Shown here piece by piece: positions 12,841 to 23,757 of a stretch of DNA of 64,000 bases. The translations under genes and the position numbers were made by a program. The notes below the pieces were generated by a model, which was given only the letters and a program-made list of their open reading frames with translations, ran no database searches and was not told where the DNA came from. The stretch covers positions 29,920,362 to 29,984,361 of the forward strand of contig CM049307.1 in NCBI GenBank assembly GCA_026874595.1, given 5' to 3'. Numbering within the stretch: the stretch's first letter is position 1; the number at the start of each line of letters is the position of its first letter. This stretch comes from Sipunculus nudus (taxonomy: Eukaryota; Annelida; Sipuncula; Golfingiida; Sipunculidae).

Positions 12841-13231
12841 GAGGGGGTGCTGTTTACACTGAATATCTTTGTTTATTGTAGAATATGCTTAAAAACTAAA
12901 TCATCAATGTTGCACAAATTTGGAATTAAGTCAGTATTGGGTACTGTTTTGAGAACTCGTGGGCTTGGAAATAATGTATCTGGTAAGCAGCAGGACAGAT
13001 TTTCATATGATTAATATGTTAACTGTTGAATGTAGAGTGGTGTATTTCCAGAATATATAACTTAATTTAATTTCGATTTAAGTGTGAACCAGAAAATGTT
13101 TGCAAATAATGTAATTCATTAAGTTATTGGAAATATATTTTAAATTCCCCTTTAAATTTTGTGCTTCTTTAACCATGGCACATTTTTGTGCTGTTTCCCT
13201 GACAGGTGTCGGTAAATCAACATACAGCGCC

Positions 13232-13252
13232 GGGGGGGGGGGGGGGGGGGGG
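13232..13252 (+). repeat. Poly-G run of 21
   Basis: This is an uninterrupted G run at the left edge of the degenerate CTGGCC repeat. Confidence 0.9.
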
Positions 13253-13299
13253 ACATTCTGAGTTCAATCTGGTCAGAGATTTTATTTTGAGAGGATAAA

Positions 13300-13500
13300 T
13301 TTTGATCTGGCCTAGTGCAGATCCCAATCGCAGTCTGGCCTGGTCCAGTTTAGAACTGGCCTATACCAGATCCCAATCATGATCTGGCCTAGACCAGATC
13401 CCAATCATGTTCTAGCCTATAGACCAGATTCCAATCGAGATCTGGCCTAGGCCAGTTCTAAAATGTACTGGATTAAGATCTGGCCTGTGACATATATATA
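13300..13500. repeat. Degenerate GATCTGGCCTAGACCAG repeat
   Basis: About six units of 'GATCTGGCCTANNCCAG ATC' occur, each containing the palindrome CTGGCC(TA)GNCCAG. It is the same family as 49280-49400, which also ends in CTGTGA(TA)n. Confidence 0.75.
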
Positions 13501-13509
13501 GGGTTTTTA

Positions 13510-14120
13510 TTCTTATGTAACCACTTGCAGTCAGCTTTGTGAGAATAAATTTTATAGTTTTGAACTGGCTTTCCTTCAAATTTATCCTTGGTCCATTAAA
13601 GGAGATCACAGAGGCTGTACTTTAAAACAAACTTATGAAGCTAATACCTAAATAAAACTGGCGGTCCATCAAAGGGGAACACAGACATTAATAGGAATTG
13701 CAAATTCAAATTTTAATCCTGGTATCTGTAATCTTTACCTAAGCTATTTTTTACCTGATGACTTACAGCCGTACATGTAGAAATTTTAATTGTGTAAGCA
13801 TCGAATATGTGAGATATCCCTATTATAACCATCATATACTGACTGCCATGTTTCTTTGTCATGGATAAGGTTTCAGTTTTTCAAGGTAAGAAGAGAGGAT
13901 CAATGGAGAGGAGAATGAAGTGACCGTGTAAATCCTCAATCAACTTGACCCCAAGTTGACCAGCCATCAAATTGATCACAGTTAGTGGAAATCCACAATG
14001 GACAGTGATCTAACAAGGGGCTCCAGGAGATACCCCCACTTGACCTGGCTTATTAATTGATTAGATTATGTAGATGTCTGCTGGTCTTTCCTGATGGAGC
14101 CAGCTCACTCTCAGCATCTC
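13510..14120. other. Intergenic, nothing firm
   Basis: An ATG-led nonapeptide followed by a donor-like GTAAGAAG occurs at 13862-13890, but no matching downstream exon was seen. Confidence 0.3.
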
Positions 14121-14124
14121 TCAG

Positions 14125-14440
14125 GGGGGGTTGTTTTGTTATGATCAGAGTTACAATGCCTCTGTCTCTCTGTAGATATTTTCTTTAATTATTAAATTTT
14201 ATGCCATAGCCATAGAACTATTGTTCACAGTGCCAAGGAGCAAAGCCTCAGTGGGATGAAGAAGGGGATGGTGAGAGTTACAACACCCTTGCATATACAA
14301 ACAGGATATGAAATTTAATTCAACAGTGCTTATAAAAAAAAAAGTTTATTCATGAACATTAAATATTTAAAACAGACAGAAAGATGGAGAAACAAAGCAA
14401 ATAATTTTTTTCCCCATTCTACTGAGCCAAGTAAAACTTA
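14125..14440 (+). repeat. Dispersed repeat, inverted partner of 1-345
   Basis: See 1-345. The two copies run in opposite directions about 14 kb apart and agree over most of their length. Confidence 0.8.
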
Positions 14441-14519
14441 ACAATATTTGCATTTATTCCTTTTTTTCATTACATAATTTTAATCCAAGTTTCCGAATGT
14501 TACTATAAATTTACAGTAT

Positions 14520-14638
14520 AACATACATGTGATTGTGAATATTTCAGTTGATTCACATTTCTAAATTGCATCAACATTTATAGCTAATGTATCTAGTTTA
14601 TAGTACCTGTCAACAGAATGGGATGGAGGGAGGCAATT

Positions 14639-14669
<31 letters not shown>

Positions 14670-14870
14670 AAGAAAGACGGAGAAAGAAAGAGAAAAAGCA
14701 GAGGAGAGAGAGAGAGAAAGAGAGACCTAGACTGCCAGAGAGAGAGAGAAAGAGAGGCTCTCTGGTAATTACTGCCTGACCCAGCCTGACCAAGACACTC
14801 ACAGTGGCAGTAGGTCAGACCTGAAGGTGTTATGTAACTGCCCAGTACACTGCATTTATACTGATCTGAT
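14520..14870 (-). repeat. Dispersed repeat with internal (GA)n, inverted partner of 40920-41165
   Basis: Both copies share 'CTAAATTGCATCAACATTTA', 'CAACAGAATGGG' and 'ATTACTGCCTGA', with a GA/CT microsatellite at the same internal place. The open frames (Ser/Leu-rich, SLSLSLS) are the microsatellite translated. Confidence 0.8.
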
Positions 14871-14874
14871 GTAA

Positions 14875-15635
14875 ACAATGAAGACATGGTACCTGGAAAC
14901 TTGAATAAAATCTACAGTTTTTGATCAATTGGTTTCAAATTTCAGATTTTAACAGATGAAATGTTGTGTACATGCTGTGAAAATTAAATCCACAGCACTA
15001 ACAGGAAAAATTTGAATATTTATATTTTTTTAAATGGTATCAGGAAAAAAAGAAAAGTATTCTCAGCTATAAAACTAATAACTGTGTTAAAATTAATCCA
15101 AGGATCAAAACAACCAATATATCATACCAGGAGCAAACTGGAGTTGGGAATGTTTAATTTTATTAACTGAAATAAAGGACCAGTAATATAAATTTTGATT
15201 ATTTAGCCAGTATCATGTAACAACTGATACAACCATGAGTTATAAGTCAAACAAATTAAAATCTTTAATGAGCACTTGTCTGAGTAATATTTTAAATTTT
15301 TGACATATTTATTTATTATTTTAATTTTGTAATAAAAATAAACCAACAAGTTAAACACCTGGAAAAGACCTGGAAATTTAGATTTATTTAATATAATCAA
15401 CTGCATCCTTGTCTATCATTATCTTGCTTCATATAATCCCTAATGGTAAACAACAATTTATTTTAATTATTTATTTTTCATTTTTATGGTTGAAATGAAA
15501 AAGAACCAATGGTGACTGCATGTTGTCATTTGAAATACAATTTTGGCCATCCATGGAAGATCCATAAATGATCAGTAATTGCAAGGTAATCCCCTGTAAC
15601 TCATTAACTATAAATTCCTTTTCCATTTATTTTTT
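14875..15635. other. AT-rich stretch, nothing recognised
   Basis: No supportable gene was found. Scattered similarity to family A units is possible from about 14900. Confidence 0.3.
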
Positions 15636-15639
15636 TAAG

Positions 15640-17258
15640 TTCTTATCATAAACCAAGAATTAAAAAAAAAAGTTTATTGTTATGTTTATGGCCTAAACAA
15701 ATACTAGTGGAGGGGGTTGGACAGTTAGATCCAGTTGAAGCCACCCAAGAGCTGGCTGGCTGCAGAGTGCCTCGCTTCAAGCAAGCATAATTGGCCTGAA
15801 AGGTCAATGTGGGGACATAAAAGAGGGGCTTCAGTACAGCCAAGGTGTGATATGGTCTAATAAAAACTTTCATAAAAGCTAGTTTTTGACCAATTCCTTT
15901 TATAACTTCAGAATTAAGAAGCTAAAATCCTTACTTGTGCAAGATTTAAAAATTAAATCAACAGTGCTCACAGGGAAAAAACATGCCATGGCCAAAGTTG
16001 GGCAAAATTTAAGGTACTGATTTTATATTTATGCTAATAACTTATAAATTTGAAAAATTCAGAACTAATTTTGGGAATACAATTGAATCTTGATTAAATA
16101 ATGTTATGTCCCTGGCAAAAAATGTCTACCTTCAGCAATTTTCATGTTAAGAGAGTAAATATATTTCTTGATTTTTACAAAGTGCATTATGTTTGGGCCT
16201 TGAACTTAAAACAATTACACAATACTGACATCATTTCTGGCATATGCATGGCAAATGTATAGAAAAATATGTATATCATATATGATCAAAGTCAGATCAG
16301 TGGTTTTGATATTAGGCAATCTTAAAGTGTAACAATGGGGTTTTAATGGAAAAATGAAGTTTTTTCTTAATATCTCAAAGGAATGCAGTCCTAGTGACCA
16401 AACGTTTAGTATGGTAGAGGATTTGGGGGACATCAAAATTTAAGGAACTTAGAGCTGAAGCTGGGGAGCTGAGCTCTAGTAAACTGCATAACACTAGCTT
16501 GGTGTAAACAATATATGACATGGTGCATTAAAACTTGAATAAAATCTACAGTTTTTGATCAACTGGTTTCAAATTTTTTGTTTTAACAGTTGAAATGGTA
16601 ACAAAAACATGCTTTGAAAATTAAATCCACAGCAGTTACAGGAAAAAAACATGCCATGGTCAAACTTGGGCAAAATTTAAGGTACCAATTTTATATTTTT
16701 GCCAATATTTAAAAAAATTTAACAGATTTTGACCTAATTTTTGGTATACAATTAAATTTTGATTATTTAAAGTAGTATTACTGAAAAAAATTCCTATCTT
16801 TAACACTTTTGGTCTTAAGTGACAAAATATCTTTCCTCATTTCTTTACAAAGTCCATTATGTTTGGGCCCATAACTTTTTTAAATTAAATAATACTGACT
16901 TAATTTCTGGCATGTACATAGGAACCATATAGAGGAATATTTATGGTAAAAATGAAGAAAACCAGATGAGTGGTTTTGATATTAGGCAGTCCTGAAGTGT
17001 GAAAATAGATTTCTAATAAAAAATTGAGGTTTTTCCTTAATATCTCAAAGGAACGAAGTCATATTGACCCAATTTTCGGCATGGTAGGAGATTTTGGGGA
17101 CATCTAACTGTATGCCCAATTTCAGATTCGTAGGTCCAATGGTGTCGAAACGTGCCAGTCTTACGGACGGACATCCAGACGGACGGACAGACAGACGGAC
17201 AGACGACGGACAATGGACCATGACTATAGCTCAGATGACTTAAAGTCAGCTGAGCTAA
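15640..17258 (+). mobile_element. Family A element, left part degraded
   Basis: Two diverged tandem units (about 15890-16440 and 16540-17110) share 'ACAGGGAAAAAACATGCCATGG', 'GGGCAAAATTTAAGGTAC', 'TTAATATCTCAAAGGAA' and related landmarks. They match 55440-55950 and 56070-56620. A GACGGACGGACAGACAGACGG tract (split at 17164-17212) and the tail 'AGCTCAGATGACTTAAAGTC AGCTGAGC' close it. No head sequence was found. Confidence 0.7.
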
Positions 17259-17264
17259 TGAATC

Positions 17265-18025
17265 AAAACTGTTCATTAAAAACTTTCTGATTATAGGTTA
17301 GCAAACCAACTAATGCTTCTAAAGGTATAATACCTCCTAGTAGAGGAAATATTTTATCAAGTTACAGACATACAACAGGCCATCTTGTCACAGTGACAGT
17401 CATGCAGGTAATTCTGTAGCATTTTGTTTCCATTTACAAAAACAATGTGTACACTCATTATGAAAAGCAGTCTTGTTCGTAACTGTCATGTTCCCAACAA
17501 ATTTGGGCCAGAAAACCAGTGCTGCCACCTTGTGAATATAATACTACTTATTTAAACTGAACATGTCTGAACTGGTACAAGTTTAAACTTTCTAAATATA
17601 AAAAGAGACACCATTTTCTATCAACATATTGTAATGGTTAGCATAATTTGGGTCAAAATGAATATCTTTCTTCTAAACACTTAAGAACACAAGATTACTT
17701 GTACTGGTTCAGTAATAAATTAAACTGTGAATATTTGAACATGATATGCAGGAGAAAGTGGAATGGTGCTAGGTGAACTATTTCAATGGCAATTTATTGT
17801 ACAGGAACATACTTCACTTGCCATCAACCTAAATAAATTGGTCATACTGACCCATTTATGAGAAAGCAATCCAATCAGGCCTGCCAAAAGTAAATGACTG
17901 CAAAAAGAGCAAGTGCACTGGAAAAAGAGCTGCCTTCTTTGAAATAAAGAGTGAAAAAGAGTAAAATAAGCGACTATGCCCAATTTTTTTTATTACAGAG
18001 TGAATAAAGATGTGCTTCATATACT
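17265..18025. other. Intergenic, nothing firm
   Basis: No gene was recognised. The minus-strand frame at 17783-17983 is hydrophobic and Cys-containing but has no supporting context. Confidence 0.3.
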
Positions 18026-18029
18026 GCAT

Positions 18030-18031
<2 letters not shown>

Positions 18032-18083
<52 letters not shown>
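18032..18083. repeat. (TA)n microsatellite
   Basis: TA is repeated about 25 times. Confidence 0.95.
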
Positions 18084-18086
<3 letters not shown>

Positions 18087-18098
18087 AAAGTCAGAAAC

Positions 18099-18205
18099 CT
18101 GCATGGTACACATGCCCCTGCATGGAAATAAAGACATTTTCCACATTTTGTGAAACACGCTGGACATTTGCACACACAAATATTGCACAATGTCCCATTC
18201 TTCTT
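18099..18205 (-). CDS. Possible Cys-rich exon
   Basis: One minus-strand frame encodes a short peptide with ten cysteines spaced like a zinc-binding or disulfide-rich module (pattern CxxCxCxCxxCxxxCxxC, then C and CxxC). It is bounded upstream by AG (TTAG|AAGAAG) and downstream by CAG|GTTTCT, a weak donor. Other frames are also open over part of it. I do not recognise the family. If real it would belong to the gene suggested by the promoter-like cluster near 19.9 kb. Confidence 0.2.
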
Positions 18206-18653
18206 CTAACTAGGTTGTTATATGAGAAAAATAAAAAATATGAGAACTCTTTTGACTGAAAAAAAGGGAAAAATTGTCCTGATAAAACAAAAAGAGTGAA
18301 AGAGTAATAAGTATCATTTTCAGTATATCCTAAAAAAGTGACTCTTTTAAAATAGTTATTTGACAGGTAGACCAATATTCTTTTGTTCATAACATTTGTG
18401 AAACCAAAAAAAAATGAAACTTTAAGCATTTCATGCATTGGAAAAAGCTAATTTCTCCACTGTAATATATGCCTTGTACATGTGAAGTTGTTTAATGTGT
18501 GACACCGAATGACCCAAAGGCAGTCCAGTTGGCAGATCTATGACCAAAATGTTTGTCCTCAATGCCATGTAAATATACCAGCACTTGTTCACGTCAGACT
18601 CAATGACTGCCAGTGGACCAATCTGATGCATCAAGAATAAAATTACTACTGAC

Positions 18654-18743
18654 CTGTTGTTTTCATCCAGCTGAGACCACCATACTGATTCTCCCTTTCT
18701 TCCCTTCATGGTTGTGTTTTTCAATCTCACATTACCATTTAGC
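18654..18743 (-). CDS. Possible internal exon
   Basis: This is a 90-nt open minus-strand stretch between an acceptor (ACATATAG|GC) and a good donor (AACAG|GTCAGT). It encodes a basic peptide ending in 'VWWSQLDENN'. The frame also runs on past the donor to 18431, which weakens the exon reading. Its entry phase does not fit directly to the candidate first exon at 19784-19816, so an intermediate exon would be needed. Confidence 0.2.
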
Positions 18744-19583
18744 CTATATGTAAAATCAAGGAATTATCATAAGTGATTTTGTGCATAAAAAAAAATTCAA
18801 CATGTTTGCATAGCAAATTCTAAAACAATTCCTGTAGTTGGCACAACAAATGAAACTTTAACTCTGTTTTATTTGAAATGGGTTAATAACTGAAATGAGA
18901 TAAAGTATGGAGCCCGGGTCCCCTGGTGTGTAATTTTCAGCCTTGCACCAAGGCCAAATTTATATTTAAACAGCTTGATGACGTTCAATGTGATGAAACA
19001 CAAGTGCTGGTTATATTTTCAAAGAAAGGTACTCAAGAGATTTTTGTTTGTTTTTGTTTTTAAATACTGAGGCGTTGTTTTCTTTCAGGCTAAAACCCAA
19101 TATTTGGTTTTCATAATTCAAATTAAATTATGTATAGTCAACAAATGATAAGCTAAAACTCCAACATGGACTTTCATTAGTCCAAGCTGAACATACAAAA
19201 CAAATTTCAAGGTAATCCATGCAATCTTTATTTAGAATATATATACACAATGTTAGAAAATGTCTGAAGAAGTTTTTTTGTGAAAAAATTACCAACAAAC
19301 AGATAACAAGAATAAATTATTGCCAATTGGTTATATGTTTATCTTCATGATTATTACTAATAATCATCCACAGAATGCTCCATTTTCACTTCACCTTTTT
19401 CAATATTTATAATGAATGAACACAAATTCTTTTATAGAGGGCATGCATAATCATGTTCAACATGATAAAAAATCAATAGCAAAAGAACAAAACTTCATTA
19501 CTACAAGAGCCATGGGTGTGGAATTACGAAAACTTGTAAATTAAAAAAAAAATTGCAAGGACTTCTTGGATCTAGTCCAGATT

Positions 19584-19679
19584 TGGACTGTTCGGGGCAT
19601 ATTTATAATCTGATCTATGTGCACACCATAGGCACAGACTATCAGTTTATCAGTACTAGAGTAGGCCCCGAACAGTCCA
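19584..19679. repeat. Inverted repeat, 15-bp perfect arms
   Basis: TGGACTGTTCGGGGC (19584-19598) faces its exact complement at 19665-19679, with 66 bp between. It may be the end pair of a short foldback element. Confidence 0.7.
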
Positions 19680-19783
19680 GTTCTACACTATCTTGGATCA
19701 TGATCTGATATTTTGTTCTGCATTTTTTCTTGAATATACCGTGAGCTTTAAAGCATGTTTTGGTAAAGTTGTCCATTTCTCAC

Positions 19784-19816
19784 CTCATTTTGTAGCTCTC
19801 TGCAACAACTGACCAT
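19784..19816 (-). CDS. Possible first coding exon
   Basis: On the minus strand an ATG (19816-19814) opens 11 codons ending at a strong donor GAG|GTGAGA. It lies about 90-150 bp downstream of clustered ETS, E2F and CCAAT motifs, as expected for a first exon. A longer overlapping frame from about 19893 ends in a stop just before the donor. There is no protein-level support. Confidence 0.2.
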
Positions 19817-19904
19817 CACTGATCAGATTCTGTGTTCCCTGGTATTCTGCAATCATGAGACTAGACACGACATTTTGACATCGATACATGTTCACTCTCT
19901 CATG

Positions 19905-19970
19905 TCCCGCCAAAACGTTCTCCGGAAGGAGTCGGTTTCGTGAACATTCACTGTAATGGGCCAATCAATG
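19905..19970 (-). promoter_or_regulatory. Promoter-like cluster: E2F, ETS and CCAAT motifs
   Basis: Within 66 bp lie TCCCGCCAAAA (19905-19915, a perfect E2F-type word), CCGGAAG (19922-19928, ETS core) and GGGCCAAT (around 19958-19965). This combination is typical of animal replication and cell-cycle promoters. The surroundings are AT-rich and no other site in the window holds all three. Direction is not certain; the minus strand is favoured by the start codon and donor at 19784-19816. Confidence 0.35.
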
Positions 19971-20356
19971 CATCCAGGTGACTTTTTTGTGGAAAAGACA
20001 GTATGTGACCAATTAAACTGAGCACCCCAGCTGAGTGAGGACAGCACTATATAACAATCAATTTAACTATCAATAGCTTGTTATAAAGATAACCCCGTGA
20101 TATTATACATTGCATATATGTGAATCGCTGCATATGGACGATTTTATGACACAAAATGCATAGTTGAGTAAATACAGGATTTCAGGGCTCAAATTTAACG
20201 ATTTCCACCGGACACAAATATACCGAAACAATATATTGTACTGTACCAACTTTGTATATTGTACAGTGCTGTACCAATTAGGCCTATACATGCACCATGG
20301 GACCCATACTCCATACTCATATCATTTATGAACGAACCATAATCATCCGAAACCAG

Positions 20357-20387
20357 CCCCCCCCCCCCCCCCCCGGGGGGGGGGGGG
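20357..20387. repeat. C18 run directly followed by a G13 run
   Basis: The abutting poly-C and poly-G runs form a homopolymer palindrome. It may be real or a collapsed or mis-joined assembly of a poly-G tract. Confidence 0.85.
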
Positions 20388-20399
20388 AGGCGTTACATT

Positions 20400-20526
20400 T
20401 TACCGGAGCCCAGAGGGCCAAAGGGGGGCCCGGACAGCACAGAAATTCCCTATATATAGGACCCAATAACGTGTCTGATAATGTAGCGGTCTCATTCAGG
20501 TTTATTTTAGCTTTTATGAATTATAC

Positions 20527-20573
<47 letters not shown>

Positions 20574-21260
20574 TGTATATAGGAGTGCTTAAGAGGGCCC
20601 GGAACACAAAAAAATGCTCGATATGTGAAAGCCTTGTTTGACATTTAAGAAGCATATATATTATAGGCCTATATATGAAGTATTTGATCGGGAGTTATAC
20701 CGTTCGGAGTGGTCTATATAAGGGCCCTGGCCGGAGAGGAATTTCCTATATAGGGCCCAATAAAATGCTTGAAAATGCAGAAGTCATATTCAGTTTTTAA
20801 TTTACTTCAAATACTCGAAAATCGGTAACCTCTTACTGCTTTTCTTGTATACCTACATATATAGGCTAGAGCTTTTCACCAGGAGGGGTCAACGGGGCCC
20901 GGCTCGTGCATTGAGTCGCCTTGGGCCAAGTTAAATCTTGTTAATACGGAACTTTGCTGTTTTCTTGAGTTTTACTTTATATAATTTCAATTAGATGTAA
21001 AAGGAGGGGTCTATGGGGCTCAGACCCAGGTGGTGTTTCCAAGGACACAAAATATAGGCTTAATTGATTACGTCTCATTTGTCTTAAATGGTATTAGCCA
21101 GTTTATATAGGTTTCAATGCGGGGGTAGGCCTACAAAGGGCCTTGGTGGGTCAGGAGGTTTTTGCGCCCATTAAAATGCTTGAAAATGCAGAAATTCTGC
21201 AGTGTTGAGAAACGGTGGTTACTGATATATCAAAATGGCCAGTTAAATATAACAGGCTGG
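20400..21260. repeat. Degenerate tandem repeat of about 250-300 bp with 'TATATAGGGCCC'
   Basis: The block 'AATTTCCTATATAGGGCCCA' followed by 'ATAAAATGCTTGAAAATGCA' recurs, more or less intact, near 20440, 20740 and 21160, with related GGGCCCGG words near 20425, 20600, 20900 and 21140. A (TA)n(TGTA)n tract sits at 20525-20578. Confidence 0.55.
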
Positions 21261-21264
21261 TATT

Positions 21265-22085
21265 TAGTACGACACACATCCATGGAAGAAAATAACCCAG
21301 ATTAATATTTGCTTTCATCCTAAGGCGCCGCGCGGGAGGACAGTGGAAAGTGTTTTGTTTGGTTCCGGAAGTCTGTTAGTCTTTTTTAATTTAAATATAT
21401 TCTATTGCTCTTCCTCAAACTCCAACATGAATATCACATTTATGTCGTAGTTTAGTTGATTTCGGTAAATTAATGTGTCTGTGAACATATTTATTCAAGG
21501 GACCACATTTATATATTGATGCACCCTGAATATAAAACGTTTCATTAGAGAGGACCCTTTTATTTTTAATTTATATGGGCTCCTTTTCATTTTGTTCATA
21601 ATTCCCGTGTCCCTATATATATGCATGCATGCTGCATATAATGTCGACCATCAAATTCTTATGAACCCCTTAAAGCTTCTTGTTATTGTGACAGGTATGA
21701 ATACGTTTGAGATGCCAAATATTAATCTCAGACAAGCAAATATAGGCCTGGTCTTATTTATTTTAACACTTTTTTTCATACATGGTGAATGTCTTTATAA
21801 AAAGTAAACAAAAGTTAATGGTATGCTTTGACCTGTTTTATGGAACATGATGCATCCGGATGAAAACAATGAAACATTGTATATAAAAAGAAACAAGATT
21901 TTCACAGAATCACATTATATAGTCATCGAAGTAATTTCCACTGTCGATCTAACACTGTCATTTGTTACTATATCTATTGAATGTCAAACTGTTGCTGCAT
22001 GCTATACCAAAGATATGAACATCTAATTAGATGCGGCCGCACGTGGTGACCAATCAAAGTATTTAACTGCTTCTTGTTGTCATGC
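21265..22085. other. Intergenic, nothing firm
   Basis: A short GC-rich spot (GGCGCCGCGCGGGAGG near 21325, TTCCGGAAG near 21363) stands out from AT-rich DNA, but no transcript structure was seen beside it. Confidence 0.3.
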
Positions 22086-22089
22086 ATGT

Positions 22090-22400
22090 TAGGCCAAAAA
22101 AATAAAATAAAAGGTATGGTTCTCGAGCCCCGCCCGCGTAATTATCAAACCCACGCATCAAAAAAGATTATTTTGATTTTCATTAGAAACTAATCAATTT
22201 TGAGCTCCAGCCGCCCGGACATTTCTTTCAATGAGACAAAATCATACAGTTTTGATAAATTTCCTTTTTTATGTAGTGCTTTTAGTTTTTTAGCAAAATA
22301 AATCTATTATTATCATGCTTGTCCCTTATCATTTGACATTTTATCGAAACATACAAAAAAAGTAAAAAAAAAAAAAAAAAAAAAACCCCGCCCATGCAGT
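22090..22400. mobile_element. Truncated copy of the 9021-9310 MITE
   Basis: It begins TTAGGCCAAAAAAATAAAAT and shares 'GGTTCTCNNGCNCCGCCCGCGT', 'ATTATTTTGATTTT' and 'CATTTGACATTTTATC' with 9021-9310. The right inverted repeat is missing after a long A-run. There is an insertion of about 50 bp near 22190. Confidence 0.65.
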
Positions 22401-22404
22401 GTTA

Positions 22405-23205
22405 CATGTAACTTCTTGTACGGTTTTCATTGATGTTACGGGGTGCCTTCTTAATTTGTTTTGATTACAATTTTTTCTGGTTTCTTTCTTGAGTGAACAA
22501 GTTAAACAGGCCTAATTTGTCATCTGAATGTGAGTAATGTGACTTAAATATGTCGAGCATTCTCGTGTTTTCATAAGACCTCCGTATGACTTTTCTTTTC
22601 AATTTATCATGATGGATATGTGAAGTATATGAACGAGGATATAAATAGCCCTGAAGTGCAGAAGAAAACAATAAAGCGGTTGAATGCATCCCTCTCCTAC
22701 AGTCCATTTTTTACTACCGCTTCAACAGAACAGACAGCTTCTGGCTTTAACCGAATGCAGAGTTGATAAAATGTGTATAAGGATTGGGTTTAAATAACGA
22801 GTGAAAAGGGGAGGGGCCCGGAAACCTTTTTTGTGCCGACTCAAAAAAATTCTCTCGGAGGCCTTGTACAAAACGTTACCCTAACGGACCCCTTTAATCG
22901 ATGAATCCGACAAGCAATAAACAACTGTCCGTGCATTAATTCTTGTCCGAAATGGAATTGGTCATTCTAGTCGTGCATGTTCATTTTAGCAATAAAACGA
23001 ACTCATTCGGTTCTAAATTAGAACATGCGAAGCGGATTTTTTTTCTTTTTTTTTTTTTGGTCAATTTCAAGTGAGCCATTTAAAGTGATAAACTCATAGC
23101 TGAGAAGAGGATAGATCATATAATAAAAGTTATCATTCTGAGTAGGTCCAGACGTGTCCAATCTAATTCTGTATCCAGACAATTTAAAAAAAAAAAATCT
23201 TAAAA
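22405..23205. other. Intergenic, nothing firm
   Basis: No gene was recognised. Confidence 0.3.
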
Positions 23206-23210
23206 TTATT

Positions 23211-23420
23211 TATCGATACTGGCAATTTTATCAGCCACGATTTTAGGTAAATGCAATTCTATTTATATTTTATCAACCACAATTAAAGGTAAATTCAATT
23301 CTACTTATATTTTATCACCCATGATTATTGTTATATTCAATGCTATTTATATTTTATCAGCCATGATTATAGGTACATGTATATTCAAATCTATTTATAT
23401 TTTTTCACCCACGATTATAA
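23211..23420. repeat. Tandem repeat, four units of about 55 bp
   Basis: 'TATATTTTATCANCCANGATTATAGGTA' (about 28 nt) recurs at about 23232, 23272, 23318 and 23362. It adjoins the left inverted arm of the element at 23443-26194. A single 'CTATTATAGGTAAATTCAAT' lies beyond the right arm near 26225, suggesting the array belongs to the element's ends. Confidence 0.65.
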
Positions 23421-23442
23421 TGCAGCGGATAGTTTTAAAAAA

Positions 23443-23567
23443 CTTTCAAATGGTGATACAAGTACCAAATTTGGCACAAAGACTTCTAAGATATAACTCT
23501 TTTGAAAAAGTACGCGGGCCACTTCCAATTCAAGATGGCTGCCAATTTATTTCAAGATAGCCGCTAT
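23443..23567 (+). repeat. Left inverted arm
   Basis: It pairs with 26073-26194; see the element entry. Confidence 0.8.
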
Positions 23568-23757
23568 GCGAACATATAGGATATCTACCACAGAATCTCA
23601 CCACTTTGATCAATTTGGATGATCTTGTTGTCTAAAAGAAGGTTTTTGACTACGAGAAAGCTAAATATTCAATTCTTTACTGCCTCCATTTTGATTTATT
23701 GCTTGCTTAACTTAGCTATATACATCAGCAAAATTCAATTCAATCAGTCCATAAAGG

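Noticed and set aside
14561-14887. Ser/Leu-rich ORFs
   Set aside because: They are translated (GA)n microsatellite within a dispersed repeat.
18431-18730. 99-residue minus-strand ORF as a single-exon gene
   Set aside because: No similarity was recognised, and a good donor lies inside it at 18653. Only the first 90 nt are kept as a low-confidence exon candidate.
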